From NCBI RefSeq assembly GCF_000523515.1, contig NZ_AWRU01000002.1:200022-264021 (forward strand): a DNA stretch of 64,000 bases. Direction: 5' to 3'. Within the stretch, counting starts at the first letter, position 1. Each line of letters opens with the position of its first letter. The notes beneath the pieces are model-generated. The model was not told the origin of the DNA and did no database searches. It saw only the letters and a list, made by a program, of their open reading frames with translations. The position numbers and the translations under genes were made by a program. Source of the stretch: Pedobacter sp. V48. Its GTDB lineage: Bacteria > Bacteroidota > Bacteroidia > Sphingobacteriales > Sphingobacteriaceae. Below are positions 9,405-19,091 of this stretch, one piece after another.

Positions 9405-10607
9405 ATGAGAATTTTATACATCCATCAGTATTTCAAAACACCAGCTGAGCCTGGAGGAACTAGATCTTATTGGGTAGCAAAAGAGCTTGTAAATGCGGGG
9501 CATCATGTGACGATGCTAACCACAAGTTCATCTATAATTTCAAAGAAAGAGACCAAAATCATAGATGAAATTGAAGTTGTATATCTTAAAGTTCCTTATG
9601 ATCAAAAAATGAGTATTTTGGGAAGGATGAAATCTTTTTTAAGCTTTATGTATAAGGCTTCTGTGACTGCTTTGAAGACTAAAGATATCAATTTGGTAAT
9701 AGCTACTTCAACTCCATTAACGATAGGATTTCCAGCTTTATTGATGAAAAAAATAAAGAATATTCCTTATGTTTTCGAAGTGCGAGATTTATGGCCTGAA
9801 GTTCCAATTCAGATGGGGGGGCTAAAAAATTCATTTTTAATAAGGATTGCAAAATGGTTCGAACGTACCATTTACTTAAACGCTGAGCATGTTATTGCAC
9901 TATCTCCTGGCATGGCTGATGGTATAATCTCTAATGGAGGAGATAAACAAAATACTACAATGATTCCGAACATGGCAAAGATTAATGAATTTTGGCCAAG
10001 AGCAAAAAATTACGAATTGCTTAAAGACTTAGGCCTGCGCGTCGATAGCTTTAAGATAGTACATTTTGGATCTCTCGGCTTAGCAAATGGGGCGAACACT
10101 ATTATTGAAAGCGCCAAACTTCTAAAAGGAATCAACGTAGAGTTTATTTTTTTAGGCGGTGGGTCAACTGAAGAATCATTAATAAAGCTGTGTGAGGAAT
10201 ACCAAATTGTAAATGTTCACTTTTTAGGTAAGTTCCCGATGGCTAAAACTTCAGAAATTGTTAATTTTTGTGATGTCTCAATAGTAAGCTTTTTAGACAT
10301 TCCAATTTTATATACAAATTCACCAAATAAGCTTTTTGATTCTTTATCCGCGGGCAAGCCAATTATTGTAAATTCTGCAGGATGGACCAAGAACTTAGTA
10401 GAAGAAGAAGGCTGTGGATATTATGTGAATCCGAATAATCCGGAAGAGTTAGCAGATAAAATTGTTTTTTTGCAAAATAATCCAGAGATAGTGCAAAGAC
10501 TAGGAGAAGAATCCAGAAAACTTGCAGAGCATAAATTTGATAAGTCAATTTTGTGCCGTGAGTTTAGTAATGTAATAAACAATTTAAATATTAATCAGAT
10601 CAACTAG
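9405..10607 (+). CDS. WbuB-like family 4 glycosyltransferase
   Basis: 400 residues with the WbuB-type N-terminus, [20 protein letters not shown] at residues 3-22, then [14 protein letters not shown] at about 124-137 and the C-terminal [19 protein letters not shown] at about 308-326. WbuB (E. coli O26 and relatives) is reported as an N-acetyl-L-fucosamine transferase acting early, often directly after the initiating phosphoglycosyltransferase. Here the next gene is exactly such an initiating enzyme, so this protein is a candidate for adding the second sugar. The donor is inferred from the family and may differ. The stop TAG ends two bases before the next ATG. Confidence 0.85.
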   Translation: MRILYIHQYFKTPAEPGGTRSYWVAKELVNAGHHVTMLTTSSSIISKKETKIIDEIEVVYLKVPYDQKMSILGRMKSFLSFMYKASVTALKTKDINLVIATSTPLTIGFPALLMKKIKNIPYVFEVRDLWPEVPIQMGGLKNSFLIRIAKWFERTIYLNAEHVIALSPGMADGIISNGGDKQNTTMIPNMAKINEFWPRAKNYELLKDLGLRVDSFKIVHFGSLGLANGANTIIESAKLLKGINVEFIFLGGGSTEESLIKLCEEYQIVNVHFLGKFPMAKTSEIVNFCDVSIVSFLDIPILYTNSPNKLFDSLSAGKPIIVNSAGWTKNLVEEEGCGYYVNPNNPEELADKIVFLQNNPEIVQRLGEESRKLAEHKFDKSILCREFSNVINNLNINQIN

Positions 10608-10609
10608 TG

Positions 10610-11215
10610 ATGTATAAAAATATTATAAAACCAATTTTAGACTTCATTTTAGCTTTGATTGGATTCTTACTATTATCTCCTGTATTTATAATTGTTACAC
10701 TTTTATTGTGTATAACGAATTCTGGAGCTCCGTTTTTTTTTCAAGAGCGCCCGGGTAAGCATGGTCGCATCTTTAAAGTTATAAAGTTTAAAACGATGAA
10801 TGACAGAAAAGACAGAGAGGGTAAATTGCTTTCTGATTCTGATCGTTTAACAGGTATAGGAAGATTCATTCGTAAAACATCCCTGGATGAAATTACACAA
10901 TTAATCAACGTAATAAAGGGAGATATGAGTTTAATTGGTCCAAGACCTCTTCTGCCAGAATATTTGCCATTATATAGCGAAATACAGTTACGCAGACATG
11001 AAGTTAAGCCGGGTATAACTGGTTGGGCGCAGGTAAATGGGCGCAATGCAATCTCTTGGGAACAGAAGTTTATATATGATGTTTGGTATGTGGATAATAT
11101 ATCTTTAATTTTGGATGCAAAGATATTTTGGTTAACTATACTTAAAGTTGTTAAAAGTGAGGGTATTAGTCAGGAGGGACATGTAACAGCTCAAAAATTT
11201 AGGGGTAATATTTAA
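10610..11215 (+). CDS. pglC: PglC-like monotopic phosphoglycosyltransferase (initiating sugar-phosphate transferase)
   Basis: 201 residues from the ATG at 10610; a GTG three bases earlier is also open but the ATG gives the standard [12 protein letters not shown] start. It has one reentrant or membrane helix (about 8-30), then the small catalytic domain: [10 protein letters not shown] near 59-68, [20 protein letters not shown] near 87-106 with the catalytic Asp-Glu dyad, [10 protein letters not shown] near 109, and [20 protein letters not shown] near 131-150. Enzymes of this size (no N-terminal four-helix part) transfer a phospho-sugar, often di-N-acetylbacillosamine or a related amino sugar, from UDP to undecaprenyl phosphate to start repeat-unit synthesis. 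The pglD-, pglE- and pglF-like genes downstream support bacillosamine as the first sugar. Confidence 0.9.
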   Translation: MYKNIIKPILDFILALIGFLLLSPVFIIVTLLLCITNSGAPFFFQERPGKHGRIFKVIKFKTMNDRKDREGKLLSDSDRLTGIGRFIRKTSLDEITQLINVIKGDMSLIGPRPLLPEYLPLYSEIQLRRHEVKPGITGWAQVNGRNAISWEQKFIYDVWYVDNISLILDAKIFWLTILKVVKSEGISQEGHVTAQKFRGNI

Positions 11216-11811
11216 TGATATATTTAATTGGTGCGAGCGGCCACGCTAAAGTTATTTTAGAGATTTTGGAATTGCAAAATCGCCAAATTTTAGGATTGGT
11301 TGATAGCAATCAAACTATCGAAAAGCTTCTAGACTATAGTGTTTATCATGAGTTTCCAAAATCTTTTAATCAAACTGATAATGTTATCATAGCTATTGGA
11401 AATAATAAGATTAGAAAAAATATTGTTGCTAATAATTCTTATAATTACACATCAGCAGTGCATCCTAAGTCGAATATTTCTTCCAGATCGTATATTGGAA
11501 TAGGGTCAATTATAATGGCTGGTGCAACTATTAATTGCGACGTTAAGATAGGTGACCACGCTATAATTAATACAAATTCTAGTATTGATCATGATTGCTT
11601 CATCGAGGATTATGTTCATATTTCACCTAATGTAGCCTTGGCTGGGAATGTATCAATCGGAGAAGGAAGCCATATAGGTATCGGCGCTTCTATAATTCAG
11701 GGTATAACTATTGGAAAGTGGTGCATTATTGGAGCCGGTTCAGTGATTATAAAAGATGTTCCAGATGGGTGTACTGTTGTTGGAAATCCAGGCAGGATTA
11801 TTAAACAATAA
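11215..11811 (+). CDS. pglD: PglD-like sugar N-acetyltransferase (NeuD/PglD family)
   Basis: 198 residues. The N-terminal small Rossmann-like domain begins IYLIGASGHAKVILEILEL (UDP-sugar binding), followed by a left-handed beta-helix with IGIGSIIMAGATINCDVKIG and HISPNVALAGNVSIGEG. The catalytic histidine is H126 in NSSIDHDCFIED, matching the His-Asp pair of Campylobacter PglD. The family acetylates the 4-amino group of UDP-4-amino-4,6-dideoxy-N-acetylglucosamine to give UDP-di-N-acetylbacillosamine, although NeuD-type members act on sialic acids. No sialic acid genes are visible here, while PglC-, PglE- and PglF-like partners are, so the bacillosamine role is preferred. The start ATG overlaps the previous stop by one base. 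Confidence 0.85.
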   Translation: MIYLIGASGHAKVILEILELQNRQILGLVDSNQTIEKLLDYSVYHEFPKSFNQTDNVIIAIGNNKIRKNIVANNSYNYTSAVHPKSNISSRSYIGIGSIIMAGATINCDVKIGDHAIINTNSSIDHDCFIEDYVHISPNVALAGNVSIGEGSHIGIGASIIQGITIGKWCIIGAGSVIIKDVPDGCTVVGNPGRIIKQ

Positions 11812-11909
11812 TTAGTCATTTGGAATGATTTTTGGTGATAGGGGCGAGAAAGATAATTTATATCGATAAGCAATAAATAGTCTTAAGCTTTAAAATTAAA
11901 TATAATTAA

Positions 11910-13301
11910 ATGATCATTAAAAAAATATGTTGTATAGGGGCTGGCTATGTAGGCGGACCCACAATGTCGGTTATTGCAAATCAATGTCCAGATATTAAGG
12001 TAACTGTTGTTGACTTGAACGAAGCAAGAATTGCTGCATGGAATGATGCTGATATCAACAATATACCCGTTTACGAACCTGGCTTAGGCGATATAGTTAA
12101 TGAAGCCAGAGGCCGTAATTTATTCTTTTCAACTGACGTGGAAAAGGCAATTGATGAGGCTGACGCAATTTTTATTTCAGTAAATACTCCAACTAAAACT
12201 TATGGAGCTGGCAAGGGCCAAGCCGCCGATCTTAAGTGGATCGAACTCTGTGCCCGTCAGATTGCACGTGTTAGCACGAGTGACAAAATAATTATCGAGA
12301 AGTCAACACTCCCAGTTAGAACTGCAAGTACATTAAAAGAAATTCTTAAACACACAGGGAACGGAGTTAAATTTCATATTCTTTCTAACCCTGAGTTTTT
12401 AGCTGAGGGTACTGCAGTTCAAGATCTATTAGCCCCTGATCGTGTATTGATTGGGGGAGAACAAACGGATGAAGGGATTAAATCCATCAATGCACTGGTT
12501 GAGGTTTATGCGAGATGGGTGCCATTAGAAAAAATCCTTACAACTAATATTTGGTCCTCAGAGTTGTCAAAATTGACTGCAAATGCATTTCTGGCCCAAA
12601 GAGTATCTTCTATTAATTCTTTGTCGGAATTATGTGAGTACACTGAAGCGGACATTAATGAAGTGGCAAAAGCAATTGGTACCGATAGTCGAATTGGTTC
12701 GAAATTTCTGAAGGCGTCAGTCGGATTTGGAGGTTCATGTTTTCAAAAAGATATTTTAAATCTTGTTTATATTGCTCGTTCTTATGGATTGAATCAGGTA
12801 GCGGACTATTGGGAACAAGTGATTATTATGAATGATCATCAGAAACTCCGTTTCGCTAATAAGATCATAAAGAATTTGTACAACACAGTAAATGGCAAAA
12901 AAATTGCTTTTTTAGGTTGGGCATTTAAAAAAGATACGAATGATACCCGTGAATCAGCAGCTATTTATGTTGCAGATCACCTTTTATATGAGCAAGCCGA
13001 GATTTCGGTTTATGATCCTAAAGTTCCAGAGCAACAGATTTATGTTGATTTGGACTATTTAGCTACCCGAAGTAGCAGCGAAAATAAACAATTGTTGAAA
13101 ATTGAAAATGATCCATATGACACGTGTAAAAACGCACACGCAATTGCGGTTCTTACGGAATGGGACGAATTTAATGACTATGATTGGCAACGAATATTTG
13201 ATAACATGTTAAAACCTGCCCATGTTTTTGATGGCCGAAATATTTTAGATAAGACCAAATTAAAACAAATTGGCTTCTTAGTTAATGGTGTTGGCTCATA
13301 A
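11910..13301 (+). CDS. ugd: UDP-glucose 6-dehydrogenase
   Basis: 463 residues of the longer, eukaryote-like UDP-glucose dehydrogenase subgroup. N-terminal NAD-binding motif [13 protein letters not shown] at 7-19, VNTPTKTYG near 91-99, [10 protein letters not shown] near 130-139, [11 protein letters not shown] at 160-170, and the catalytic cysteine C277 in [11 protein letters not shown] second Rossmann part ([18 protein letters not shown]) closes the protein. It oxidises UDP-glucose twice to UDP-glucuronate with NAD, supplying uronic acid for the polymer. A 98-base gap separates it from pglD. A paralogue of 473 residues is at 36335; the proteins are very similar but the DNA has diverged widely, with this copy more AT-rich. 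Confidence 0.93.
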   Translation: MIIKKICCIGAGYVGGPTMSVIANQCPDIKVTVVDLNEARIAAWNDADINNIPVYEPGLGDIVNEARGRNLFFSTDVEKAIDEADAIFISVNTPTKTYGAGKGQAADLKWIELCARQIARVSTSDKIIIEKSTLPVRTASTLKEILKHTGNGVKFHILSNPEFLAEGTAVQDLLAPDRVLIGGEQTDEGIKSINALVEVYARWVPLEKILTTNIWSSELSKLTANAFLAQRVSSINSLSELCEYTEADINEVAKAIGTDSRIGSKFLKASVGFGGSCFQKDILNLVYIARSYGLNQVADYWEQVIIMNDHQKLRFANKIIKNLYNTVNGKKIAFLGWAFKKDTNDTRESAAIYVADHLLYEQAEISVYDPKVPEQQIYVDLDYLATRSSSENKQLLKIENDPYDTCKNAHAIAVLTEWDEFNDYDWQRIFDNMLKPAHVFDGRNILDKTKLKQIGFLVNGVGS

Positions 13302-13338
13302 TTTGAGTTTATTTAATAAATAGTTATAATACAGGAAA

Positions 13339-14466
13339 ATGAACAATAAAATATGGCTTTCTTCTCCTCATATGGGAGACAATGAACTTAAATATGTTAC
13401 TGAGGCCTTCGAAACTAATTGGATTGCTCCTCTTGGCCCTCATGTAGATGGCTTTGAGGACGACCTCGTAACTTATACTGGTTCAAAATATGCGGCTGCC
13501 TTAAGTTCTGGAACTTCTGCTATTCATCTTGCTTTAATTATGCTTGATGTAAAACCAGGTGATGAGGTGATTTGTCAATCTATGACTTTTTCGGCAAGTG
13601 CGAATCCAATTGCATATGTAGGAGCAACACCAGTTTTTATAGATAGCGAAAAGGAAACCTGGAATATGTGCCCGGATTTGTTACGCGAAGCGATCATAGA
13701 CCGAATTGCAAAAGGCCGCAAGCCTAAAGCGATCATCCCTGTACATTTGTATGGGATGCCCGCGCAAATGGATAAAATTATGGCGATTGCCAATGAATTT
13801 GAAATTCCAGTTATCGAAGATGCTGCGGAGGCTCTTGGTTCAAGTATCAATGGAAAAGCCATGGGCACCTTTGGCCTAATGGGGATTCTCTCATTTAATG
13901 GCAATAAAATTATCACTACCTCTGGTGGGGGCGCTTTAATTTCTGATCAGGATGATTATATTAAGCAAGCCCGGTTTTTAGCAACGCAAGCAAGAGATAA
14001 GGCACATCACTATGAGCATAGTGTTATTGGTTATAACTATAGAATGAGCAATGTTTCTGCTGGAATTGGGAGAGGGCAAATGGAAGTTTTGCAGGATCGC
14101 GTAGATAAAAGAAGATCAAATTTTGAATTTTATAAAAAAGAATTAACTGCCTTTGAAGGTATAAGTGTTTTGGAAGAGCCCGAAGGTTATTTTTCAAACA
14201 GATGGTTGAGTACAATTCATGTGAATCCTGCTAAAACTAATGGGATTAACAAAAAGAGCCTCTACAATATACTTTTAGAAGACAACATTGAAAGTAGACC
14301 ACTTTGGAAACCGATGCATATGCAGCCTGTTTTTGCAAATAGTCCTTTTTATGGCAATGGAGTCTCTGAGGAGTTGTTCCGTAATGGTTTGTGTCTTCCT
14401 TCAGGATCTAATTTAACTGAAGAAGATTTGCAGAGAGTAATAAAAGGAATCTCAAGAGTATTTTAA
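13339..14466 (+). CDS. pglE: PglE-like PLP-dependent sugar aminotransferase (DegT/DnrJ/EryC1/StrS family)
   Basis: 375 residues. The start IWLSSPHMGDNELKYV and ALSSGTSAIHLAL (about 54-66) are characteristic, EDAAEALGS at 160-168 supplies the Asp that contacts the PLP ring nitrogen, and K190 in SFNGNKIITTSGGG is the Schiff-base lysine. The family transfers an amino group from glutamate to a 4-keto NDP-sugar. With the PglF-like dehydratase next to it, the likely product is UDP-4-amino-4,6-dideoxy-N-acetylglucosamine, the substrate of the PglD-like enzyme. A clear intrinsic terminator follows the stop codon, so this gene ends the first transcription unit. Confidence 0.9.
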   Translation: MNNKIWLSSPHMGDNELKYVTEAFETNWIAPLGPHVDGFEDDLVTYTGSKYAAALSSGTSAIHLALIMLDVKPGDEVICQSMTFSASANPIAYVGATPVFIDSEKETWNMCPDLLREAIIDRIAKGRKPKAIIPVHLYGMPAQMDKIMAIANEFEIPVIEDAAEALGSSINGKAMGTFGLMGILSFNGNKIITTSGGGALISDQDDYIKQARFLATQARDKAHHYEHSVIGYNYRMSNVSAGIGRGQMEVLQDRVDKRRSNFEFYKKELTAFEGISVLEEPEGYFSNRWLSTIHVNPAKTNGINKKSLYNILLEDNIESRPLWKPMHMQPVFANSPFYGNGVSEELFRNGLCLPSGSNLTEEDLQRVIKGISRVF

Positions 14467-14482
14467 ATATTCTATTAAGTCT

Positions 14483-14519
14483 AAAAGCCTTAATTACTAG
14501 TTAATTAAGGCTTTTTGTT
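14483..14519 (+). terminator. Intrinsic terminator after the pglE-like gene
   Basis: A 14-base-pair stem (14483-14496 with 14502-14515) around a 5-base loop CTAGT, core AAAGCCTTAATTA, ends in a run of T. It lies 17 bases after the aminotransferase stop and before the pglF-like gene. The stem begins with A, so it could also work from the other strand, but no minus-strand gene ends here. Confidence 0.85.
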
Positions 14520-14615
14520 TTGCATTATTTATGGTTTAATAAATACCTATTTATGGGTATTTAAAATTTGGTTTAATTATTGTTAGTTTGCTTTTGGATA
14601 AAAATCGCCCAATGA

Positions 14616-16550
14616 ATGTTCACTAAACTAGAAATTGTACCGCGCTGGATTATATTCACAATAGATATTTGCTTGAGTATATTTGCACTCGTGCTTGCAA
14701 AAGTTCTGAAGAATAACTTTATAATAGAAAATATAAATTTATTAGCATTATATAAATCGGTATTACTTGTTGTTGTTGTAAATACCCTTGTTTTTTTCAA
14801 TATTAAGACTTTTGCTGGTATTGTTCGGTATACAAGTGCACAGGATTCGTTCAGAATTCTATTTGCGGTAGTGTTAAGTTCTCTAACAATTTTCTTTTCA
14901 AATGCAATAATTATCGTATTGGGAGGGGACCGGATTCTCAGCAATGTTACTATAATCATATACTCCTTATTTAGTTTTCTGTTCTTAATAACCTACAGAG
15001 TGATTGTAAAGTACTTTTTTATGTACATCAAAAACGCGAAACTGGATAAGATCAGAATAATTATTTATGGCGCCGGCGAGGCAGGCGTTGCAACCAAAAG
15101 AACTTTTGATCATGATGCCAAAGTAAACAAAACAATCATTGCTTATGTAGACGATGATTTGCGAAAAGTTGGAAAAACCATTGACGGAGTTAAAATCCTT
15201 GATGCGGCTACACTTGAAACCTTAATCATCAAACATGAAGTGGATGAAGTGATATTTGCTTCATATACCATCCCATCGGATAGAAAAGAGCAAATCGTTG
15301 ATGTTTGTTTGGAGAATGATGTTAAGATTCTTAATATCCCACCACCGGATGTTTGGGCCCGTGGTGACGTAAGTACAGCACAGATTCAGAACCTGAACAT
15401 TGAGGATTTACTAAACAGAAAACCAATTCAAATCGATACTGAAGGGATAAAAAAACAACTACAAGACAAAAGAATTCTAATTACTGGCGCTGCGGGATCT
15501 ATTGGTAGCGAAATAGTAAGACAGGTCTTGAAGTTTGAATCTGGCCTGATCATTCTATGTGACCATAGTGAGACTGCGCTTCACCACCTATATCTTGAGC
15601 TTGAGGAAACCCATAAAGACATTAATTTCCACGCGTTTATAGGAGATGTGAAAGACGAGAAACGCATGAATTTCTTGTTTGATACCTTTAAGCCCCACTA
15701 TGTATATCATGCGGCGGCATACAAACATGTGCCTATGATGGAAGATAATCCGGCAGAGGCAATTAAAACGAATGTATTGGGCACAAAAACAATTGCTGAC
15801 CTATCGGTAAAACATGGTGTTCAAAAATTTGTTATGATCTCTACCGATAAAGCAGTTAACCCAACCAATATAATGGGTGCTTCTAAACGCATTGCTGAGA
15901 TCTATGTGCAGTCATTAAATAACTCATTAACCACTAATGATTTTGTATTCTCAAATGGATTGGGGTACATTAATGATTTAAACGTAAAACCGATCACCAG
16001 GTTTATTACTACTCGTTTTGGAAATGTTTTAGGATCTAATGGGTCAGTAATTCCAAGGTTTAAACAACAAATAGAAAAGGGTGGACCCGTAACGGTTACT
16101 CATCCGGAAATTACCCGCTATTTTATGACCATCCCTGAAGCGTGTAGGTTAGTGCTTGAAGCAGGTTGCATGGGTAAAGGAGGTGAAATCTTCGTTTTCG
16201 ATATGGGTAAGTCAGTTAAAATTGTAGAACTGGCAAAGAAAATGATTCGCCTTGCAGGTTTGGTGCCTAATGAAGATATAAAAATTACCTACTCTGGTTT
16301 AAGACCAGGTGAGAAATTATACGAAGAGCTTTTGAACGATAATGAAAACACCATGCCTACGCATCATGAAAAGATCATGATTGGCAAAGTGCGCGAATAT
16401 GTTTTCAATGAAATAGAAGCCCAAATCTATAAATTGGTGGACCACGCTGTAATCAATGATAACAGAAAAGTAGTTATACAAATGAAAACTATTGTTCCGG
16501 AATTTAAAAGCAAGAACTCTAAGTTTGAAGAGTTTGATGTCGTTTCCTAA
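14616..16550 (+). CDS. pglF: PglF/CapD-like UDP-N-acetylglucosamine 4,6-dehydratase (membrane form)
   Basis: 644 residues, the usual length of the membrane-anchored dehydratases. Four hydrophobic segments occupy about 1-125, then a first Rossmann motif IYGAGEAGVATKR near 149, and the catalytic SDR domain starts at ILITGAAGSIGSEIV near 287. STDKAVNPTNIMGASKR near 408-424 carries the altered active site of this group, in which Met replaces the usual Tyr of YxxxK. It removes water from UDP-GlcNAc to give the 4-keto-6-deoxy sugar, the first step toward di-N-acetylbacillosamine. Capsular CapD-type proteins look alike and may make other 6-deoxy amino sugars; the neighbours favour PglF. It has its own upstream gap after a terminator, so it is probably transcribed separately. 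Confidence 0.9.
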   Translation: MFTKLEIVPRWIIFTIDICLSIFALVLAKVLKNNFIIENINLLALYKSVLLVVVVNTLVFFNIKTFAGIVRYTSAQDSFRILFAVVLSSLTIFFSNAIIIVLGGDRILSNVTIIIYSLFSFLFLITYRVIVKYFFMYIKNAKLDKIRIIIYGAGEAGVATKRTFDHDAKVNKTIIAYVDDDLRKVGKTIDGVKILDAATLETLIIKHEVDEVIFASYTIPSDRKEQIVDVCLENDVKILNIPPPDVWARGDVSTAQIQNLNIEDLLNRKPIQIDTEGIKKQLQDKRILITGAAGSIGSEIVRQVLKFESGLIILCDHSETALHHLYLELEETHKDINFHAFIGDVKDEKRMNFLFDTFKPHYVYHAAAYKHVPMMEDNPAEAIKTNVLGTKTIADLSVKHGVQKFVMISTDKAVNPTNIMGASKRIAEIYVQSLNNSLTTNDFVFSNGLGYINDLNVKPITRFITTRFGNVLGSNGSVIPRFKQQIEKGGPVTVTHPEITRYFMTIPEACRLVLEAGCMGKGGEIFVFDMGKSVKIVELAKKMIRLAGLVPNEDIKITYSGLRPGEKLYEELLNDNENTMPTHHEKIMIGKVREYVFNEIEAQIYKLVDHAVINDNRKVVIQMKTIVPEFKSKNSKFEEFDVVS

Positions 16551-16816
16551 TAATTCTTATGAATTAATTACCGGTATTTTATGTTTTTGAAGCACCGGAA
16601 ATTAGCCTAAATATCTGCCGGGCCGAAAAAATGCTCAGTTTTAACTGCTGCGTTTCGGATACCCTTTTCAAAAATGATTGCTTAAAAGCATGCAAACGTT
16701 TGATTTTGCCATTAGAGCCCGATTTTTAGAAAAAATCATTATTAAATTTGAGTTTAAAGCCTTAAGTTTGACAAATTTTATTAACGTTTTTTTATTTATT
16801 TACCTATTGAAAAAAT

Positions 16817-18655
16817 ATGTGTGGAATAGTTGGTTACATAGGCCATAGAGAAGCCTGGCCTTTAGTTATTAAAGGATTAAAGCGGTTAGAATATCGCGGT
16901 TACGATAGCGCTGGTATAGCACTAATCAATAATGACGGCTTGAATATATACAAGAAAGCCGGAAAAGTACAGGAACTTGAAAATTTTGCTGAAGGCAAAA
17001 ACCTTTCTGGAACCATTGGTATTGGACATACAAGATGGGCAACACATGGTGCTCCTTCTGACAGAAATTCGCACCCGCACACTTCGCATAGTGGCGATTT
17101 ATCCATCATCCATAACGGAATCATTGAAAATTATGCTACCCTTAAAGAAATGCTGATCAGCAAAGGGCATGAGTTTAACAGTGATACGGATACCGAAGTA
17201 TTGATTCACCTGATTGAAGAAATCTATAAAGAAGAAAACATTGATCTGCTGGAAGCAGTAAGGCTTGCCCTTCATGAAGTGAGCGGAGCTTATGCGATCG
17301 TAGTAATGGACGAAGCAAAGCCTGATCAGCTGATTGCGGCAAGAAAAGGTAGCCCTATGGTTATAGGTGTTGGCCAGGGCGAATATTTTATCGCTTCTGA
17401 TGCTACACCAATTGTAGAATATACTAAAAACGTGATCTACCTGAACGATAATGAAATCGCATTTTTAAAACGCGATGAGTTAATGATCAAAAGGTTAGAT
17501 AACGTGGTGCAGACTCCTTATATCCAGGAGCTGAATCTGAAACTGGAAATGCTTGAAAAAGGTGGTTACGATCACTTTATGCTTAAAGAGATTTATGAGC
17601 AGCCACGTTCTGTCAGAGATTGTTTAAGAGGTCGCATCTATCCTAACGAAGGAAGAGTACAGCTTGGTGGAATCAGTGAGTTCGCGCATAAACTGAAAAA
17701 TGTAGACCGCATTATCATTGTGGCCTGCGGTACTTCTTGGCATGCCGGATTAGTTGGTGAGTACCTAATTGAAGAATACTCAAGAATTCCGGTTGAAGTT
17801 GAATATGCTTCGGAATTCAGATATAGAAACCCAATCATTACCGAAAAAGATGTAGTAATTGCCATCTCTCAATCGGGAGAAACTGCTGATACCATGGCTG
17901 CTATTGAAATGGCCAAAGAAAAAGGGGCAACTATTTTCGGGGTATGTAATGTGGTTGGTGCATCTATTCCACGTCTTACCCATGCTGGTGCATATACGCA
18001 TGCCGGTCCTGAAATTGGTGTGGCTTCAACTAAAGCCTTTACTGCTCAGGTTACCGTGTTAACTTTGATCGCTTTCCACCTTGCACAGCAAAAAGGAACC
18101 TTAACAAGCTCAAAATTAACAGAGTTGTTAACCGAATTGGATAACATCCCTCAGAAAATTGAAAAAGCATTGCAATCAGAAAGCCTGATCAAAGAAATCT
18201 CCGCTAAATTTAAGGATTCACGGAACTGCTTATTCTTAGGTAGAGGAAGTGGTTTCCCTGTAGCACTGGAAGGCGCATTAAAGCTTAAGGAGATCTCATA
18301 CATCCATGCCGAAGGTTATCCTGCTGCAGAAATGAAACACGGTCCTATCGCCTTAATTGACGAGGAGATGCCGGTTGTGGTTATTGCAACCAAAAACTCA
18401 TCTTACGAAAAAGTAATCAGCAACATCCAGGAAGTTAAAGCCAGAAAAGGAATTGTTTTGGCAATCGTAACAGAAGGTGATACTGAAGTTAGAAAAATGG
18501 CAGATTACTGCATCGAGATTCCTGATGCCAGCGAAGCTTTCTTGCCATTGTTAGCGACCATACCATTGCAATTATTGTCTTACCACATTGCGGTAATGAG
18601 AGGCTGTAACGTAGATCAACCAAGAAATCTGGCCAAATCGGTTACTGTAGAATAA
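16817..18655 (+). CDS. glmS: Glutamine--fructose-6-phosphate aminotransferase (isomerizing)
   Basis: 612 residues, full length. It begins MCGIVGYIG, so Cys2 becomes the N-terminal nucleophile of the class II glutamine amidotransferase domain (about 2-230; RLEYRGYDSAG near 23-33, HTRWATHG near 72-79 and HNGIIENY near 98-105). Two SIS isomerase domains follow, with CGTSWHAGLVGEY near 301-313, SQSGETADT near 349-357 and the closing DQPRNLAKSVTVE. It makes glucosamine-6-phosphate, the precursor of UDP-GlcNAc, for peptidoglycan, LPS and the amino sugars of region A. A 266-base AT-rich gap precedes it and a strong terminator follows, so it is a single-gene unit between the two polysaccharide clusters. 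Confidence 0.97.
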   Translation: MCGIVGYIGHREAWPLVIKGLKRLEYRGYDSAGIALINNDGLNIYKKAGKVQELENFAEGKNLSGTIGIGHTRWATHGAPSDRNSHPHTSHSGDLSIIHNGIIENYATLKEMLISKGHEFNSDTDTEVLIHLIEEIYKEENIDLLEAVRLALHEVSGAYAIVVMDEAKPDQLIAARKGSPMVIGVGQGEYFIASDATPIVEYTKNVIYLNDNEIAFLKRDELMIKRLDNVVQTPYIQELNLKLEMLEKGGYDHFMLKEIYEQPRSVRDCLRGRIYPNEGRVQLGGISEFAHKLKNVDRIIIVACGTSWHAGLVGEYLIEEYSRIPVEVEYASEFRYRNPIITEKDVVIAISQSGETADTMAAIEMAKEKGATIFGVCNVVGASIPRLTHAGAYTHAGPEIGVASTKAFTAQVTVLTLIAFHLAQQKGTLTSSKLTELLTELDNIPQKIEKALQSESLIKEISAKFKDSRNCLFLGRGSGFPVALEGALKLKEISYIHAEGYPAAEMKHGPIALIDEEMPVVVIATKNSSYEKVISNIQEVKARKGIVLAIVTEGDTEVRKMADYCIEIPDASEAFLPLLATIPLQLLSYHIAVMRGCNVDQPRNLAKSVTVE

Positions 18656-18677
18656 CATAAAACATTTCAATGATGTT

Positions 18678-18704
18678 AAAGGGTCCCAATTGGGACCCTT
18701 TTTG
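18678..18704 (+). terminator. Intrinsic terminator after glmS
   Basis: A perfect palindrome at 18678-18701 (half-site AAAGGGTCCCAA) gives a GC-rich stem with a short AATT loop followed by T residues. It lies 22 bases beyond the glmS stop. Confidence 0.9.
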
Positions 18705-19091
18705 TTTATATATATTTTTTATGTGGTTTATTTTAAGTTTTTTATGTTAATTTATGGTTGTTTTAATGTTAATTATGACTTTTATTAATGATTTTTCTTA
18801 ATTTTTTGTAATAATCTCAGTATATTTGGTCAATCATTCCTCTTTTTATTGCAATTATTGTGCTTTTTGGGATGATTACGTAGTAATTACTTATGATTGC
18901 ATGTGAAATGAAGATAAACTATGTATTAAGTTTCTGTTATGTTTGGATTTTTTTAATATTCATTCCTTTTTTCGTTTTTATTTTCATTTTTCTTCAAGAT
19001 TTTGTAATTGCTTGCTCAAATAAATTACGCACCTCTTTTTGTCGGAACACTTTTTTAGAATCTACCTATTATAGACTATTGCTACCTACCT
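18705..19091 (+). other. Long AT-rich leader upstream of the Wza-like gene; no convincing gene
   Basis: This gene-free stretch precedes the first gene of region B. It is rich in T runs. Two matches to the Bacteroidota -7 element TAnnTTTG are present (TATATTTG at 18821-18828 and TATGTTTG at 18938-18945), but neither has a TTG at the expected 17-23 base spacing, so a promoter is likely but not located. An open frame from 18893 (107 codons) overlaps the lipoprotein gene in another frame and has no recognisable product. A long 5' leader is a common place for antitermination control of capsule operons, but I see no specific element. Confidence 0.35.

Noticed and set aside
14541-14562. Second hairpin AAATACC/GGTATTT after the pglE-like gene
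   Set aside because: Short AT-rich stem without a T tail, close to a much stronger terminator; probably chance.
16551-16816. glmS ribozyme in the glmS leader
   Set aside because: That ribozyme is known from Gram-positive bacteria; no matching core was recognised, and the gap is simply AT-rich with two TAnnTTTG-like words (16743 and 16763).
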